Shown: piece after piece, positions 24,715 to 37,670 of the stretch
Layout: the number at the start of each line of letters is the position of its first letter
How positions within the stretch are numbered: the stretch's first letter is position 1
Source: Anadara kagoshimensis
Lineage: Eukaryota > Mollusca > Bivalvia > Arcoida > Arcidae
Length of the DNA stretch: 64,000 bases
Reading direction: 5' to 3'
Assembly: GCA_021292105.1 (NCBI GenBank)
Contig: CM037871.1
Location: 52,180,700-52,244,699, forward strand
Translations under genes and position numbers: made by a program
The notes under the pieces: model-generated
Seen by the model: only the letters and a program-made list of their open reading frames with translations
Databases searched by the model: none
Told to the model about the DNA's origin: nothing

Positions 24715-24845
24715 ATTTTTCACACGTGGCGGGTGCAATTGCTAAACAGGAGGTGCTTAAGGAGCACCCCGCCAAATTTGCTAGTTTCGAAGATTTTACT
24801 TTTGTGGGGATTGTGATCTTGACAAGGATTGTTTTTGATTTGTAT
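24715..24845 (+). repeat. RT tail fragment in the core of element B
   Basis: CACACGTGGCGGGTGCAATT, GCTAAACAGGAGGTGCTTAA, GGAGCACCCCGCC and GGGATTGTGATCTTGACAAG in tail order. Confidence 0.65.
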
Positions 24846-24919
24846 ATTTCCTAATTTCTTTTCTTAAATTAAAAAAAATCATCTGCTATGACTTTGAATC
24901 ATTAAAACATAATTGTTGC

Positions 24920-26218
24920 ATGGACACTTGCTTAAAACCTTCACCAAAAGCATACATGGCCTAAAAAGGTTTTTTCATACTTTTGGGGTAGGGGAAATAA
25001 ATTTATTCGCCTTATTTACAAGCTTTGCTTTTTCCGACAGTTTTTGTTGTTATTAGACTCTTATATGTAAAAGAATTACGTCAATAGAAAACAGTCGAGA
25101 TTCAATGCCTAAATAACAAAAATACAAGAGACGAAGCTCCTTTTTTATAGCATTTTACGTATAAATGAATAAAATAAGCAATTTTATTATATTAGTTAGT
25201 CCTATCTGTCCTTAAGCTAAAGCATTTTATAAATATTTAAAATCCTCGATGCTTGTTTTATCATTGTTGCGGGTACTTTTGCTCGAAATCTTCTTTAGAA
25301 ACACAAATTGGCATATATTGCATAAAAATGGATTTGGGGTAGGGGAAATAAATTTATCCGTTCCACTATAAACTTCGGTATTTCCGATAGTTTTTTATGT
25401 TGTCAGACTCAAATGTGCCATGGCAATATAGAAACCTATAAATCTCGAGATTCAATGCCGATATAACAAAATTACAAGAAGCAGAGTACAAAAGATTTAA
25501 TAAAAACCCATTTCCAAACTATTGTTATATGAAAAGTGCAAATTTTCATTTAAAATCACCAAACACTCTACATATTATTGTTTTATAAATAAGTTGGGAA
25601 CAGACGGGAGATGTAACAAACAATAACGTTTTGTTTTAAACACTTATCGGCAAGCATGGGCCAAAATAATGAATTTTTGACATGTTTGTATTTTTGGGGT
25701 AGGGGAAATATAATAATTTGCTACGGTATTAAGGTTCCATATTTCCAAAGTTTTGTAACATTTTTATCTAAAGGACTACCAAGGCTTTATAAAAATATAT
25801 AGTTTGTCATATTTAATGCATAAACAACAGATTTACAAGAATCGAAAGACGGTAGATATGGTAAAAACGCAGTTTACAGCATCGATTTTATCGCTTATTT
25901 TAAAATTTTGACACAAAATCGGAAAACTGTCAGGATGTTTTGCAATTTAATCTATCATGTGTCCACAATGAAAGATAGAATGAACATGTTTGTGTTGTTT
26001 TTGCCACAAAATGCTTCAAAATCTGGAATTTTTATTTTTTACCAAAATTTAGAATTTGCAGAGGCTTTTCTTCAAAAACTGTTTCTGATTAAAAAATCGG
26101 AAACGATTTGACGCGTAAGAAATTGATTTTCAGTAACTATGGACATTTTTCTTAAAGAATCAACCCTCAGACCTTTTGGCCTCGTTCACCCGGATTTTAG
26201 CCATGATCTCTTGGACTA
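24920..26218 (-). repeat. Right arm of element B
   Basis: Inverted copy of 21223-22560. The outer subrepeat is very similar to its partner; the 67-codon frame found in both arms reflects that identity and is not called as a gene. Confidence 0.8.
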
Positions 26219-26221
26219 AAG

Positions 26222-26335
26222 GATGAGCGCATCTCGTTTAGCTAGCTATACCCGCATCAAGGAACATTGAGCTATTGGACGTCTGAGGAACGTTTGAGAG
26301 CCTGGACTTGCAATGCACCCGATAACGATTAATAA
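26222..26335 (-). repeat. RT tail, second part (split by element B)
   Basis: GATGAGCGCATCTCGTTTAG, CTAGCTATACCCGC, AGCTATTGGACGTC and GCCTGGACTTGCAATG continue the tail interrupted at 21222. Confidence 0.7.
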
Positions 26336-26429
26336 TCAATATGTTTGGGAAAGATTGTCTCTACAAAAACACAAGGTCCAAGTTGTTAGAATCTTGATTA
26401 GTTTAATTGAAGTGAAGCACACTGTCTTT

Positions 26430-26785
26430 TACTTACAATATTTCCATGTAACCCTTTTCTTTAAATGTGATTTGACGTGTTGCTGGGTAGCAAACAGAAT
26501 GTGCTTCCACCTTCGGAGCATTCACTTTCCTGGTTGAAGTTCATGTGTTTAATTTAATTTATAATTTTCCAGTTTTCATAGTATTTACTTTCCTTTTGGA
26601 CTGTGTTTTTGGACATGGACCGGTCAATGTACATATGTTTGGATGAACAAATTCCTATATACCCGTTTATACTTCGACCTTATAAAATTCCTAGTGAAAT
26701 TTCACGTGTTTAACTTAATTTATCATTTTCAAAGTTTTTACTTAGCTGTGGGATTGTGATTTGCATATGGATTGGTATGATTGTT
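26430..26785 (+). repeat. Two RT tail fragments in series
   Basis: 26430-26640 has GGGTAGCAAACAGAATGTGC, CGGAGCATTCACTTTCCTGG and TTGGACATGGACCGG; 26695-26785 has TTCACGTGTTTAACTTAATT and ATTTGCATATGGATTGGTAT. Both run in plus sense. Confidence 0.65.
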
Positions 26786-27039
26786 TTTGATAGCACTTTT
26801 ATAAGCATATAAATATGAAGCCGGAAGACTGGCGTTATACAAAAACAGAAATAAATTTATCCTTGATTGGATATAGACACAGTCTAACACAACAATGAAA
26901 TATGCTTTGTATTAATAACGACCTTAAAACTCAAATATGATATATTGGAATAAGGTTTTACAGCTAACATCGCATTCTTAAATGATATTAATTATCTAAA
27001 AATTACAGATGAATGAAAGTTCTCTTTATATGTACAGTA

Positions 27040-27255
27040 CAGACCTTGTCGATAGTTAAACCGTGAGTGATCTAACGAAAAGGGGTCCAAACTAGGCTCT
27101 CGAGTGGCCGACTTATATAGTGTCCAAAAATAGAGAGTAGACGTCACTAGACGGCTGTCGTGAAGCTGCCGAGATATAGCTTACGTAGGGCGGATATGGA
27201 CTACCGATTCGGCACTAATTTCTAGCTCAGTGTTAAATTTTCGACAGGTCTGTTC
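27040..27255. mobile_element. MITE with GACCTGTCGA ends, copy 2
   Basis: TACAGTACAGACCTTGTCGA at the left and GTTAAATTTTCGACAGGTCT at the right. The outermost CAGTACAGACC next to TA is best kept in this copy. Confidence 0.7.
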
Positions 27256-27873
27256 TGTAAGTTTACCTATTGTCTGTATGATGTATTACACTAGACTATA
27301 TTAAATGTAAGTTGAAGCTTAAAACCTTGACACATGATCATAAAAGACATAGATGAGTCGTTATGTACTCGCTTTTATTTTAGTGTTTTCGTTTCATTAC
27401 CTTTTCATTATACCAGGGTTTACCCTAACATACAATTATTAACTGGGGTTGACAACTCCGCTTTGCGTCGGGCAATAGTTAGGACCTCATGAGCCAACAA
27501 TCCCAGTCAAAAATTGTTTTGTTATATGAAGTTTTGTATTAAGTTTGTAATGCAACAATACAAAACATATACATGTATATAATGTTGTAATAACAAGACG
27601 TCGTTTTGACAATCCCGCGCAGTCATATTGCAAAAAAACAAAACCGATCCAAAATGACTAATTTTGTTGGTAGGACAACAAGTAAAATCATTGTGTATTT
27701 TTCCCAGTGGACTTGCATAGGATATAATTTATGTGCATATTAATATTTGTTGATTAAATTTTTAATTATCCTTCAAAATAGTATTACTTAAATCGAGATG
27801 CCATCAATTATGTTTATACTCTTGTTCAATGACCGTCACCTTTATGGCGATACATAAATATAATTTTCTTATA

Positions 27874-28103
27874 TAGGTAAACAGCATTGACCTTTCCGTT
27901 TGACCTGACATTAGGAATATTCATATAGGAGAGTCCATCCAATACATGGGTAGCGTTAGGTTTCGCAGTTAGTACATATACACATTGCCCATGATTAGTG
28001 TTCACATATACACGCACGATACCTATTACTTACATTTACTTGTCCATAATGAATATTAAAATTAAAGGTCAAACGGACAGGTCAATGTTGTTTACCTATA
28101 CAT
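27874..28103. mobile_element. MITE with TAGGTAAACA ends, copy 1
   Basis: TATAGGTAAACAGCATTGAC is inverted at the right end as GTCAATGTTGTTTACCTATA, with CCGTTTGACCT / AGGTCAAACGG next to them. A second copy is at 40117-40342. The TA at both edges fits a TA target duplication. Confidence 0.75.
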
Positions 28104-28320
28104 GAAAATGAAAGGTGATGGTCATTGTTTTTTTTCCGTGCAGTGAGTACTTGTTCAATGAAATATCAAGATTATGGCATATTAGATGACTATAACGTTA
28201 CATGGGATTGTAATGATAGTGTATCAGTCCAGTCGGTTAAATTCAAACAACATTCTGTGAATAAAAGTACTTCTTTGTAGTTATTACTAAACATGTTGTA
28301 AATTTAGCAGCATTATATTA

Positions 28321-28365
28321 CAGTTTCGAGGCAAAATTCTCCATCAGTAGTGCTAAGACAAGAAT
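28321..28365 (-). pseudogene. Hammerhead ribozyme relic
   Basis: On the minus strand AGCACTACTGATGGAG, a short stem II and CTCGAAAC keep the left half of the core (CTGATGG, GAAAC); the cleavage triplet and 3' strand of stem I are lost. The body after it (TTTCAAGATGTTAAAATG) matches that of the complete copy at 37693. Confidence 0.55.
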
Positions 28366-28454
28366 TGTGGAAATTCAAAATATTTCAAGATGTTAAAATG
28401 AAGAAATAATAATAATAAAAACACACACACACACACACACAAAGAAAATGCATT

Positions 28455-28960
28455 TTGTCAAATTTTGGCATATTATCCATATTATATTTTTCTAAAGAAA
28501 ATAAAGCGTCCTGCCCATTTTTTTCTATTATCGATTTGTGTGTCATATTTTTGCACGTGTATATATTAATTGAAATAACAAGGTTCGGAAGCAATAGGTA
28601 CCTTTTGCTTTGCTTACATAAAATCATTCTCATTATTTAAGAACCGAAAACGTATTTTACCAAATTTTAGCATAATATCCGTTTTATATTTTACTTTAAA
28701 AATGAGGTCACTATTGTATTACTACGCACAATTAATCATTGAATTATATATCAAATGGTGCCTATATGCATTTGACCTCTTTTTGTATTTTGACATGTTT
28801 AAATTTTTTTATGATCGACCTGTGTCATATTTTTTTGTACGTTGATGAAGCCAGGCTCATGTTTTTTCACGTATAAATTCCTTCCTCATATTTTAAATGA
28901 AATAACAAGGTTAGGAAGCAGTAGGTGGCTTTAACTTTGCTTACATAAAATAAAATTTTA
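28455..28960 (+). repeat. Diverged tandem duplication at the intron end
   Basis: CAAATTTTGGCATATTATCC (near 28460) and CAAATTTTAGCATAATATCC (near 28662), then GAAATAACAAGGTTCGGAAG and GAAATAACAAGGTTAGGAAG (near 28572 and 28899), show two unit copies. The second copy is longer by about 125 bp, part of it bounded by GAGGTCA / TGACCTC. Confidence 0.65.
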
Positions 28961-28998
28961 AACTTATTATTTTACTTACAACTTATTTATATTTTCAG

Positions 28999-31900
28999 TT
29001 AAAGCACAGAGCAATGCAACAGCTTCAACACAAACAGCAAACACCGTAGTAGAGCAATCTTCACCACTTTTTAACTTTCGGGATTTACCTGCGGGATTAT
29101 TTGGAATAGACCTATCTTCTAAAACTGCACCAACATCCAAATCTGGGTTAAAGGTTGATCTTCCACCTGCTCTTGACAGTCTTTCTGTTACGGGAACTAA
29201 TTCAGCAGTAGATCCAACAAGCTTTTTTAAAAGGGAGATAATATTTCCACAAACCGCTCTGATTAATGCTGTAAGGTCAGGCACAGACGTTCTTATTCCA
29301 AACACCTTTCTTGGCTCAGACGAAACACTGGAAACAGGAATTCAAAATGATCAACCGATAACTGAAATAAATTTACCAACATTTCAAAGTGGATCGATTA
29401 CATCACCGTTTACTGGAAAATTTCCAGCGGCAGTGGGAAAATTTCCGGCAAATGATAATTTCATTGCAAATGGTTTACCAACTACTGAGCAGACCTCGGG
29501 ACTGGATACTGTTTCGATCGCGGGAGGATTTCTTCCAAATGAAAATTCAGTTCCTAATTTAAATACTATTTTATCTGGCGGCGGAGATACACCAAAATCG
29601 ACATTAGATAAGGGCACACACGATACAAAACCTTCTCTATTGGACAATGCAATAAGTGAACTTCTTCCGCCTCCGTTACCAACAAACGCAAAATTACCAC
29701 CCGTAAATCTAGTGGACCAGCCTTTAATTTTGCCAATAGTTCATGATACAACACCGACCCCAGATGTTCTACCACTTTCTTTGGAACCTTTAGCTTCTGA
29801 AAATCCAACTGTCAAACCCGTGTCTATTCCATCAACAACAAAATCTACTTTAAGTATAGATTCGAATCCAGCTGGCCATTCTGAAAATGTTGTATCGGTT
29901 CCTTTGGTTGCGCAAACTAACATAGAGAACACTAATGTAAACACAACCGGTAACGTTGTGACAATGAAACAAAGTTTATTACCTGTTCCTTCTGCCAGTA
30001 ACTTGACGACAGAATCATCAAATGGGACATCAACTGCAGTAAACGTTATTAATCAAGCATCAACAACGTCAGAAATGCTTCCGCAAAACAAATCGAACAA
30101 TGTGGCATTGAATTCTATTCAAAACATTCAAGCTAAAATTAATGCAGAGGCATCTTTAAATCCCCCGATACCTATAGAACTCGTTAGTGAAAAAGATAAT
30201 GTGAACCAAATCGTCAATTCGCAATTGATAGATATGAAACAAGATAACATTAACAATATAAACCGGTTAATAGATCTCCCACTAATAACACAAAACAGCT
30301 TAATAGACAAACCGAGCAGCCAATTTCTAGGGAACAACATAGTGTCATTAAAAGAAAGTCTGACACACACTCCAAATAACGGTGATTTTGTGCCATTGCC
30401 TGTACCGGATATTCTTTTGGATAAAAGCGCATTAAACGCGAAAAAGGAAAAACCGACATTTACTTCGCAGTTAGATACAAATTCTCCTTCCTTGGCTTTT
30501 ACCAATCCATCGACGCCATGGGAATCATGGTTACAAAACTCGATACTTAACAAAAATGGCGACAAAAAGGTGGACTCTACAGTTGCCCAAGCGATACAGA
30601 GCACTATCGAAAATTTAAAACAACTAGGATTAACAACAGGTGCTGATAACGGAATATCCTCAAATACAAATTTAAAAACAAGTGTTGAAAACACAAAAAC
30701 ACTATCAAAGGAATCAAATGTAATAATCTCACCAGTTTTATCAGCAAGTATTGATATAAGTCCAAAAGTGGAGAAAACTAATACACAAGAACAGGTTCAA
30801 ATTGCTCAATTAAATAATTTAGCTGCTTCTGACAATTCCAAAGTGACGTTACCCACAAATCCTGTTGTAGCAGCAGGAATAATACCCCAGGCAAATGCAG
30901 CAGGGACAATGTCCCAGGTAAATACAGCAGGAACATTTTCCTTAGGAAATTTAGCAGGAACGTTACCCAAGCTAAATTCAGCAGGAACATTACCCCAGGT
31001 AAATACAGGTGGGACAGGAACATTGCCTCTACTAAATGCAGCAGGATCATTGCCCCAGGTAAATACAGCAGGGACATTACCTTTAGTTAGTGCAGCAGGA
31101 ACATTGCCACAGGTAAATCCAGTGGGAACATTACCCGAGGTAAATAATATAGGTGTACAACAAACACCTATTACAAGTCCGACGATATTAAACAGTATAC
31201 AAAATATGAATTTGGACAATGGAGCCTCTACACAATCCAGTGACAATTTTGCTGTTCATAGACGATTGATGTTACCAGCTTCCAGGCTAGGAGAGGCATT
31301 ACGACTTCTCCAAGGAGGCACTACATCGGGAGTCACAGGGAACGCCCCATTACAAAATCAGTTCATCATTGATGAAATCAAACCAGTAGGTGACAATGAT
31401 GCCGCAACACAATCATTCTTTGTTTTTCGACCATATTATTTAAATGGCGGCAACGTTAATGATATTATTTCCTCTTTAAGTAATATTGTTTCTACGTTGA
31501 ATGGACAAGCAGTTGCAAGTCAAGGGGCTGCTCCTGCCATAGATGGTGCTTCTCAAGACCAAGTTTCTCCTGGTACTGATGCACAGAACACAAACACCGT
31601 CGGTGTACCTGTTAATTTCGATGCAGGAATCAGCGCGACTCCTCTTGTCTTGTCATCAAATTTAGTTGATCCAACGACCAATTCTGTAAATTTAAACGCG
31701 GGTAACCAGCCGTCTCCAAACACTGTACAACAGATTCCTGATACCATCACTGATACATCACCAAGTGGAAATGTGGGACTTATCCATCCTTCTATAAATA
31801 GTATTAATTCAAATGCAAATGTACAGATCTCAAACGACATTCTGAGTAATCTAATGAGTGGTCCTAGTTCATCGTCATTATTAACAGATGTTCCAATCAA

Positions 31901-34280
31901 CAGTAATGTTTTGACGCCCGACCCAAACAATATTCTTGGGTTATCACAACCACTAATACCGTCTAATGCACTTGGAAATAACAATGTTCTTACACCTAAC
32001 TCTGTTCTTGGTTTAGGCCAAACTCAAAATCCAGGTTTATTAGGTTCTCAACAACTTACACCATTTAACACATTAACTGATACAACGACAACTGGGGGAT
32101 TGTCTGTAGGCGGTCAGAGTAATACAAATCAGCCAGAACTACCAAACACACCTAAAGTGATCCGTTTATCTTCAAATCAATTGAACAGCATTAAAACAGG
32201 TTCGTCTGTTTCAATTCTAGATTCACCTAACGCTATACAGGATAATAGTTTTGGTCCTGCAGCGACACCTAATGGAGACAGTGGAATTATTTCTTCCTCT
32301 TCAAATTCCATCCTTCTTGGAGACATAGGAAGAACACAGTCAACAAACGGAGATTTTAATTTACCATTCATGAACCAAATACCAGGATCCATCAATGCTG
32401 ATACAGCCCCAAGGAACAGTCTGCAAGACACGAACGATGGCTCTTTCTCAACACACATTGAAGGGAATGCCCTTGAAACAAACTCTATCATTTCACAGAA
32501 TAGTGAGCCATCCATGCCTTCAACGAACATTCAGCAAACTATAGAAAATCGTTTCGGTTTTGACTCTTCAGCTAACAATGGCGAAATTAATCGAGAAACA
32601 AGTTCCTTTATTTCACCCCCAAATACCGATATATTTTTGTCCCAGAACAGCGTCGGTCAAACAAACAACGCATTTGAAAGTAATAGTTTGGAGTCTTCTA
32701 TAACAAACACCAGAAATTCTCAAGATATTAACAGTAGGATATCAACTTTACAAAATGATCAATCTTTTACGTCACTTAATAGTAGATCATCAACTAATAA
32801 CATTAATAATCAACAAGAACGGAGGAACATTGGTTCTTCAACAAATACCCAAACTCAAAGTGCTACCTCAAATAATGTACAACCACCGTCTCCTACTGAA
32901 GGACCACCGTCGTTGTTGCCAGGACTAGAGAGTCTTTTGGCTAACGTACCAGATAATCAAATAGCGGTTATCAATTTGGATGATAATTTCAACGTTGCAT
33001 CAGTTGATAGGGTTAATAGTGTAGATGAGTTGAACTTCAATCAAAATAGAATATTCAATCCAAATAGATTTAATTCTAATACAGCAAATATTCAAAATAC
33101 TAATAGGTTAAGAAATCAGGCGGTATCATCTTCTGAGAGTGCGACATCTTCAAGCAATATTGGTTCGAACACATCACCTAGGGGTGTTCAGAATTCGCGA
33201 AATGTCAATGAGCAAATAGTGTCGTCGGCGGATGCTAGTGCTCGCGAAAACATAATATCAACATCGCCAGATAGGATCAATCCTATGGAATTTAGTTTTG
33301 GAACTTCGTCGGATTTAAATAATATAGTTCAAACTCAAGCTCAAAGAAATTCTGCAAATGCAAGAGAGGCAACCAGTTCGCGGCAAACCCAAAACAGACG
33401 AGAAAGAAACAGAAATAGAGTAGGAGAAAATAGGGAAAGAACAACCAGTAATCATAGAATAAAAGATAACACAAGAACTAGAAACAACAGGGATAGAATT
33501 GCCCCCAATGAAAATATAAGAAATACACCTGATCAAATTTGGGAAAATACACGACGAAGCAACAGAATCAGAAATAATAACAACAGAAATATTGGTGTTG
33601 GGAATAATGAGAACTTGAACATAGGGATACCATTTAGAGATGTTAACAACAGGCATAGCAGAAACCGACATGTCGAGGAAACAAGGAGAAGACACAATAG
33701 AAATAGAAATACAAGAAGAGAGAATAGTAACAGAGATACTAGGAGAAACAGAAACCAAGACAGTAGAATTAGTGAGAATAGAAATAGAGATAACACAGCA
33801 AGAAATGAGAGAAATCGTCACAATAGAACAAGAGACAATAGAAATAGGGACAATAGAGAAAATAGAAGAGGTCAAAGAAATAGAAACGATCGTTTTAGGG
33901 ACAATAGAAGGCCTAATGATGCAAGACGGAATGATAGAAATAGAGAATGGTTAAATGACAATAGAAACAGAGGGAGGCCAAATGAGAATAACAGAAATGA
34001 TAGAAATAGAGAATCAAATACGAACAGAAACAGAGAAACATCAAATACAAACAGAAACAGAGAAACATCAAATACAAACAGAAACAGAGAAACATCAAAT
34101 ACAAACAGAAACAGAGAACCATCAAATACGAACAGAAACAGAGAAACGCCAAACAATGATAGAAACAGAGGCAATAGACCAAGGAGATTGTTTCGAACCT
34201 GGGAAGAAAGAGGAAATTTCGTTCAAACCATGAGAAGAATTTTACTTGATAATGCTAGAGAACTTCGTTCGAGAATCTAA
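28999..34280 (+). CDS. Secreted gene 1, long exon: cysteine-free Asn/Ser/Thr-rich protein with Arg/Asn-rich tail
   Basis: The frame is open from the acceptor at 28998 to TAA at 34278-34280; with the signal exon it gives 1777 residues. No cysteine was found. Residues about 20-640 are N/S/T/P-rich with many N-x-S/T sites. Residues about 642-735 hold 9-11 degenerate ten-residue repeats of the type AAGTLPQVNT. Residues about 765-860 are the least biased part (RRLMLPASRLGEALRLLQGG, SFFVFRPYYLNGG). Residues about 1465-1777 are Arg/Asn-rich, with five tandem copies of a nine-residue unit NTNRNRETS near 1690-1735, ending in RRILLDNARELRSRI. The protein is probably secreted, disordered and, at its C terminus, strongly basic. 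I recognise no family. A role in an extracellular matrix such as shell or byssus is inference from composition and secretion only. Antisense and shifted frames inside are shadows. Confidence 0.85.
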
Positions 34281-37200
34281 ACCTAAGATACAGAAATATG
34301 AGATCGATTAATTATTTAATTGTTTAATATATCATCCATGCCAATTACCCGTCAAATGAACCTTTACTGTCTTATTGGATGTTGTCAAAAATTAATGGTT
34401 GGCTGAAGAGACCAATCACTGGACGTTTTTATTGTTGTTTTTGACTTTATTTAAATACTGACCATAATTGTTGTTTTCTCTAACCAATGAGGAAACAAGT
34501 ACCACCATTTACTGTTATGTAATGTACTGATATTCTTGTTTTCTTTGGGACTTTTGATACTATAATGTAGTGTTAGAAGTAAAGTGCATTTGTTTCTCGC
34601 ACAACAAAACATGGATCTCTTATGAAGACATTTATGTACAATTACTGAATATGTTCAGCTAACATAAGTGTTTATGCTGGTAATTTAGTTATACACTATA
34701 ACAAAGACAGCACAGTATTGTCTGATACTGACCTACACTCCGAACAAAGGTGTTGAATTTGCATTTAAACAACAGATCTAGAGAATATAAAATACTTTCA
34801 ATATGCATTATCGTTATGATTTAAATTCAAATATATTGTTCAAAATCGAGATATAAGCATTTAAACTTGAGGTTGTTAATACGATTGTCATATTAAGGTG
34901 AATACTTTTTATTTAAATTTCTTTGTTAATACTCGAATGGTGCAAACTGCATCACAATATATGAATATCTATATATTGATTAATTTCCAGTTTAAATATC
35001 AACATCGTGTTCAGAATTGCACATATAGTCTACAACATATACAGTCCATTTTTATTACAGGTTCGATTGCAAATTGCAAGGTTATTTTTACACTTTCGTC
35101 TTTGCAAATCGGAAGGTCAATTCAAAGGTTATTTTTTAAACTTTTATTGTTCTCATTAAAATTATTTTCCTTTCTATTATAAGACTTTTTCACTTATACA
35201 CAAAAATAAATAGCATTTACACGTCTTTTATTTGGCAACGAATCACCAGAAAACAAGTTAATTTTACGTCATGGAAGAAAGATATATATTCCTGTATGAA
35301 TTAGCCTACTATTTTGTTATTCAGTTATTGAGTGTTTTAAGTATTTGTTTTACATGTTATTTTTGTCATTTTTATTGTAAACGTATTTAAGTACATCATT
35401 ACCTTTTTGTTGCTTTGATGTTGAAGATAACATCTTCTGACCTTTTTGTCAAATTCAGTACGTGATTAGCATTTACATACATATGTGATTGTTTTTGTTT
35501 GTGACGATTAAAATTCAGCTCTATATTTTGGGTAAGGAATTTACACTTTAAAACTGTTTTTGAAGCAATAAGTGCATTGGTTTTTTTTATTTATGTTTTC
35601 ATATATGTTTGTATTTACGTTTTCAACTTTTGCCTGTAAAACATCACTTGAAAATATATACAATAATGGATTTTAACATTTAAGAATTTATTTATTCTTT
35701 ATTTGTATTGAATGAAGATACTTTCATAATAAACTTTTTTTGAGTAACGTATATCACAGTAAGGCATTAATAGTTTCCGTACTATAAACCCGTATTAGTA
35801 ATTAAGATATAAGACTTCGTATTATGATTTAAGTCAACGGTAAAATGTAGAGGTAACCACTTTATGTTCATCGAATATTTGTATTACAGAAAACAAGATT
35901 TATGTTATATTTTATTTTTGTACTCGGATTTCGATTAAATTTTTTGGTGCAAAAATAACTTTTGATTTTCTTTTAAAACGTATCCACGGCATGCGTTCTC
36001 GCTTCCCTGATGGAATTTAACTTGTTACACTTAATTAGCTATTTCTCGAAGTTTTTATTCGTTTTGGAATTGTGATTTGTACATGGATTGGTATTTTGTT
36101 TTTCATTTAGCCTTGTATATGCTAATTACTAGTATTAGTCACACTCTTTTGTATTTGTACCTCGCTTTCATTTTAATTGATTCATTTTATTGTTCTGTAT
36201 TTTCTTCATTTTTACGCACATTTTCATTTTAATACGTTTTTATCCTATTGTTCTTTTTTAGTTGTTTATAAGAAGTACTTTTTTGTTTGAATCACCATCA
36301 TTATAGGTGTAAGACTGGTTTCTTTATTATTGTACATGTTGTTATTATTATGCATTATTGTTGTTATTTAATCAAACATGTAATTATCCATTATGCTTAT
36401 TGTTCTTACTTAGAAGAGGACAAATTACCAATGTCTGTTGTCCAACCTTAATCTAGGGGTGAATAAAAATTGTTTAAATAGAAAATGAATTATTTTCATT
36501 TCTTATATTTCTAGAATGTTTAGACAACAAATCAGTGCATTTAATACATTAATAACCGTAACAAGCATAGCATGGGGTAGGGATAAAAGTGTAAATGTGC
36601 GTCGTCCTTAATATCAGGGCAAAGTCTTTCATACAAAATTAAAAGAAAAGGTCTGACCATTAAAATGAATCAAAGAATAATTGAATTATCAAAAGATGTT
36701 TTTCAACGCTTTTATAGTAATTAACAAAACAGTATTAAAGAACAAGTGATGGAAATTAGGTGTGAATATATTAGATTTAACACCAATCAGTGGACGCCCT
36801 ATTATGTCTATAAGGAAATATAAAGCTATTGAAGACCACATGTCCACAAAAATAATTGATATGATATATCTATAGTTGTGTTGTAAAATATCGTTATATG
36901 CATGGTAACTTATAGTAGTATATGTATGTGTATGTCTGTATTCCTAACATCACTTCTCTTGATGTGGGTTCTTTAGTTCAAATAAATCATAGTGTCATCT
37001 TAATGTCAAATCAAACCTTCATTCTGTCTAGTTTTGAACGTGTCCAACATTAGAATCATATATATTATATATCCCTGTATGTGTGTAATGCATCTGTATT
37101 TATAAGATTGTGAAGTCACAAAGTAAACATTATTTTTTTATGTAAAACATTTGTGCCAAATGAAATAATTAAAATGAAATTTGTGTAAATAGAATACTTT

Positions 37201-37670
37201 GAATGTTTTAATTTACGATATAATTTCAAAAGATTCAGAAAGTAATTTGATGGACCAGAACCTTGAAGTTTTTGTGAAGAATTATTTTAAATATTGTGGT
37301 TTGGCCATGGATTGGTATGTTTGTTTTTGATTCCAACGAAGACGGATTAAGTACATATAAAACTGCACTGATATAATCACTACTCATGCCTTGGATTTAA
37401 AAAACCCAAACATGTTAAAAACTTTCACCTTTGTGGCTGGTAAATTATTTTGGGGATGATCTTATTATGTACCGGTATGTTTGTGTTTGATCTATCAAAC
37501 GTTTCCTATTTATTGTCTTTGTTATTCCCGTCATCTTCTTTATCATAACACAGCAAGACTATGTCATGGAAAGTGTTGATGAACCATAACCATTATTCGC
37601 ACAGTTATGATTTAAACAACTTACTATTTTCGTTTGTACAGAGATAACTATCTAGTTTTTTGTAATGTAA
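34281..37670 (+). other. 3' region of secreted gene 1 and following non-coding DNA
   Basis: No coding exon seen. Candidate poly(A) signals AATAAA lie at 35205 and 35728. A block at about 36300-36475 (GAGGACAAATTACCAATGTC, CTAGGGGTGAATAAAAATTG) looks like the 3' end of a transcript or of a LINE. RT tail pieces lie at 35985-36110 and 37285-37335. Confidence 0.45.
35985..36110 (+). repeat. RT tail fragment
   Basis: TTCTCGCTTCCCTGATGGAA to TTGTACATGGATTGGTATTT, in plus sense. Confidence 0.65.

Larger units (their letters stand above)
21223..26218. mobile_element. Long-inverted-repeat element B (non-autonomous, about 5.0 kb)
   Basis: The ends are TAGTCCAAGAGATAATGG and CCATGATCTCTTGGACTA, flanked by AAG on both sides (21220-21222 and 26219-26221). 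Removing the element and one AAG gives GGAAGGATGAGCGC, which lines up without a gap with the RT tail consensus GGAAGGGTAAGCACC; so the duplication is 3 bp (AAG) and the termini start with TA. Left arm boxes CCCCTACCCC stand at 21736, 22101 and 22472, with a diverged fourth near 22853; right arm boxes GGGGTAGGGG at 24985, 25336 and 25696. The core (about 22.9-24.9 kb) has RT tail fragments and no transposase. Confidence 0.88.
20982..28998 (+). other. Intron of secreted gene 1, packed with repeats
   Basis: GT-AG intron of about 8.0 kb in phase 1. It contains an RT tail split by element B, further RT tails, two MITEs, a hammerhead relic and a tandem duplication just before the acceptor (TATATTTTCAG at 28998). 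No other exon is apparent. Confidence 0.7.

Noticed and set aside
29566-34182. Many antisense and shifted frames within the long exon of secreted gene 1
   Set aside because: Shadows of a low-complexity, stop-poor sequence; the plus-strand frame has the acceptor, signal exon and sensible composition.
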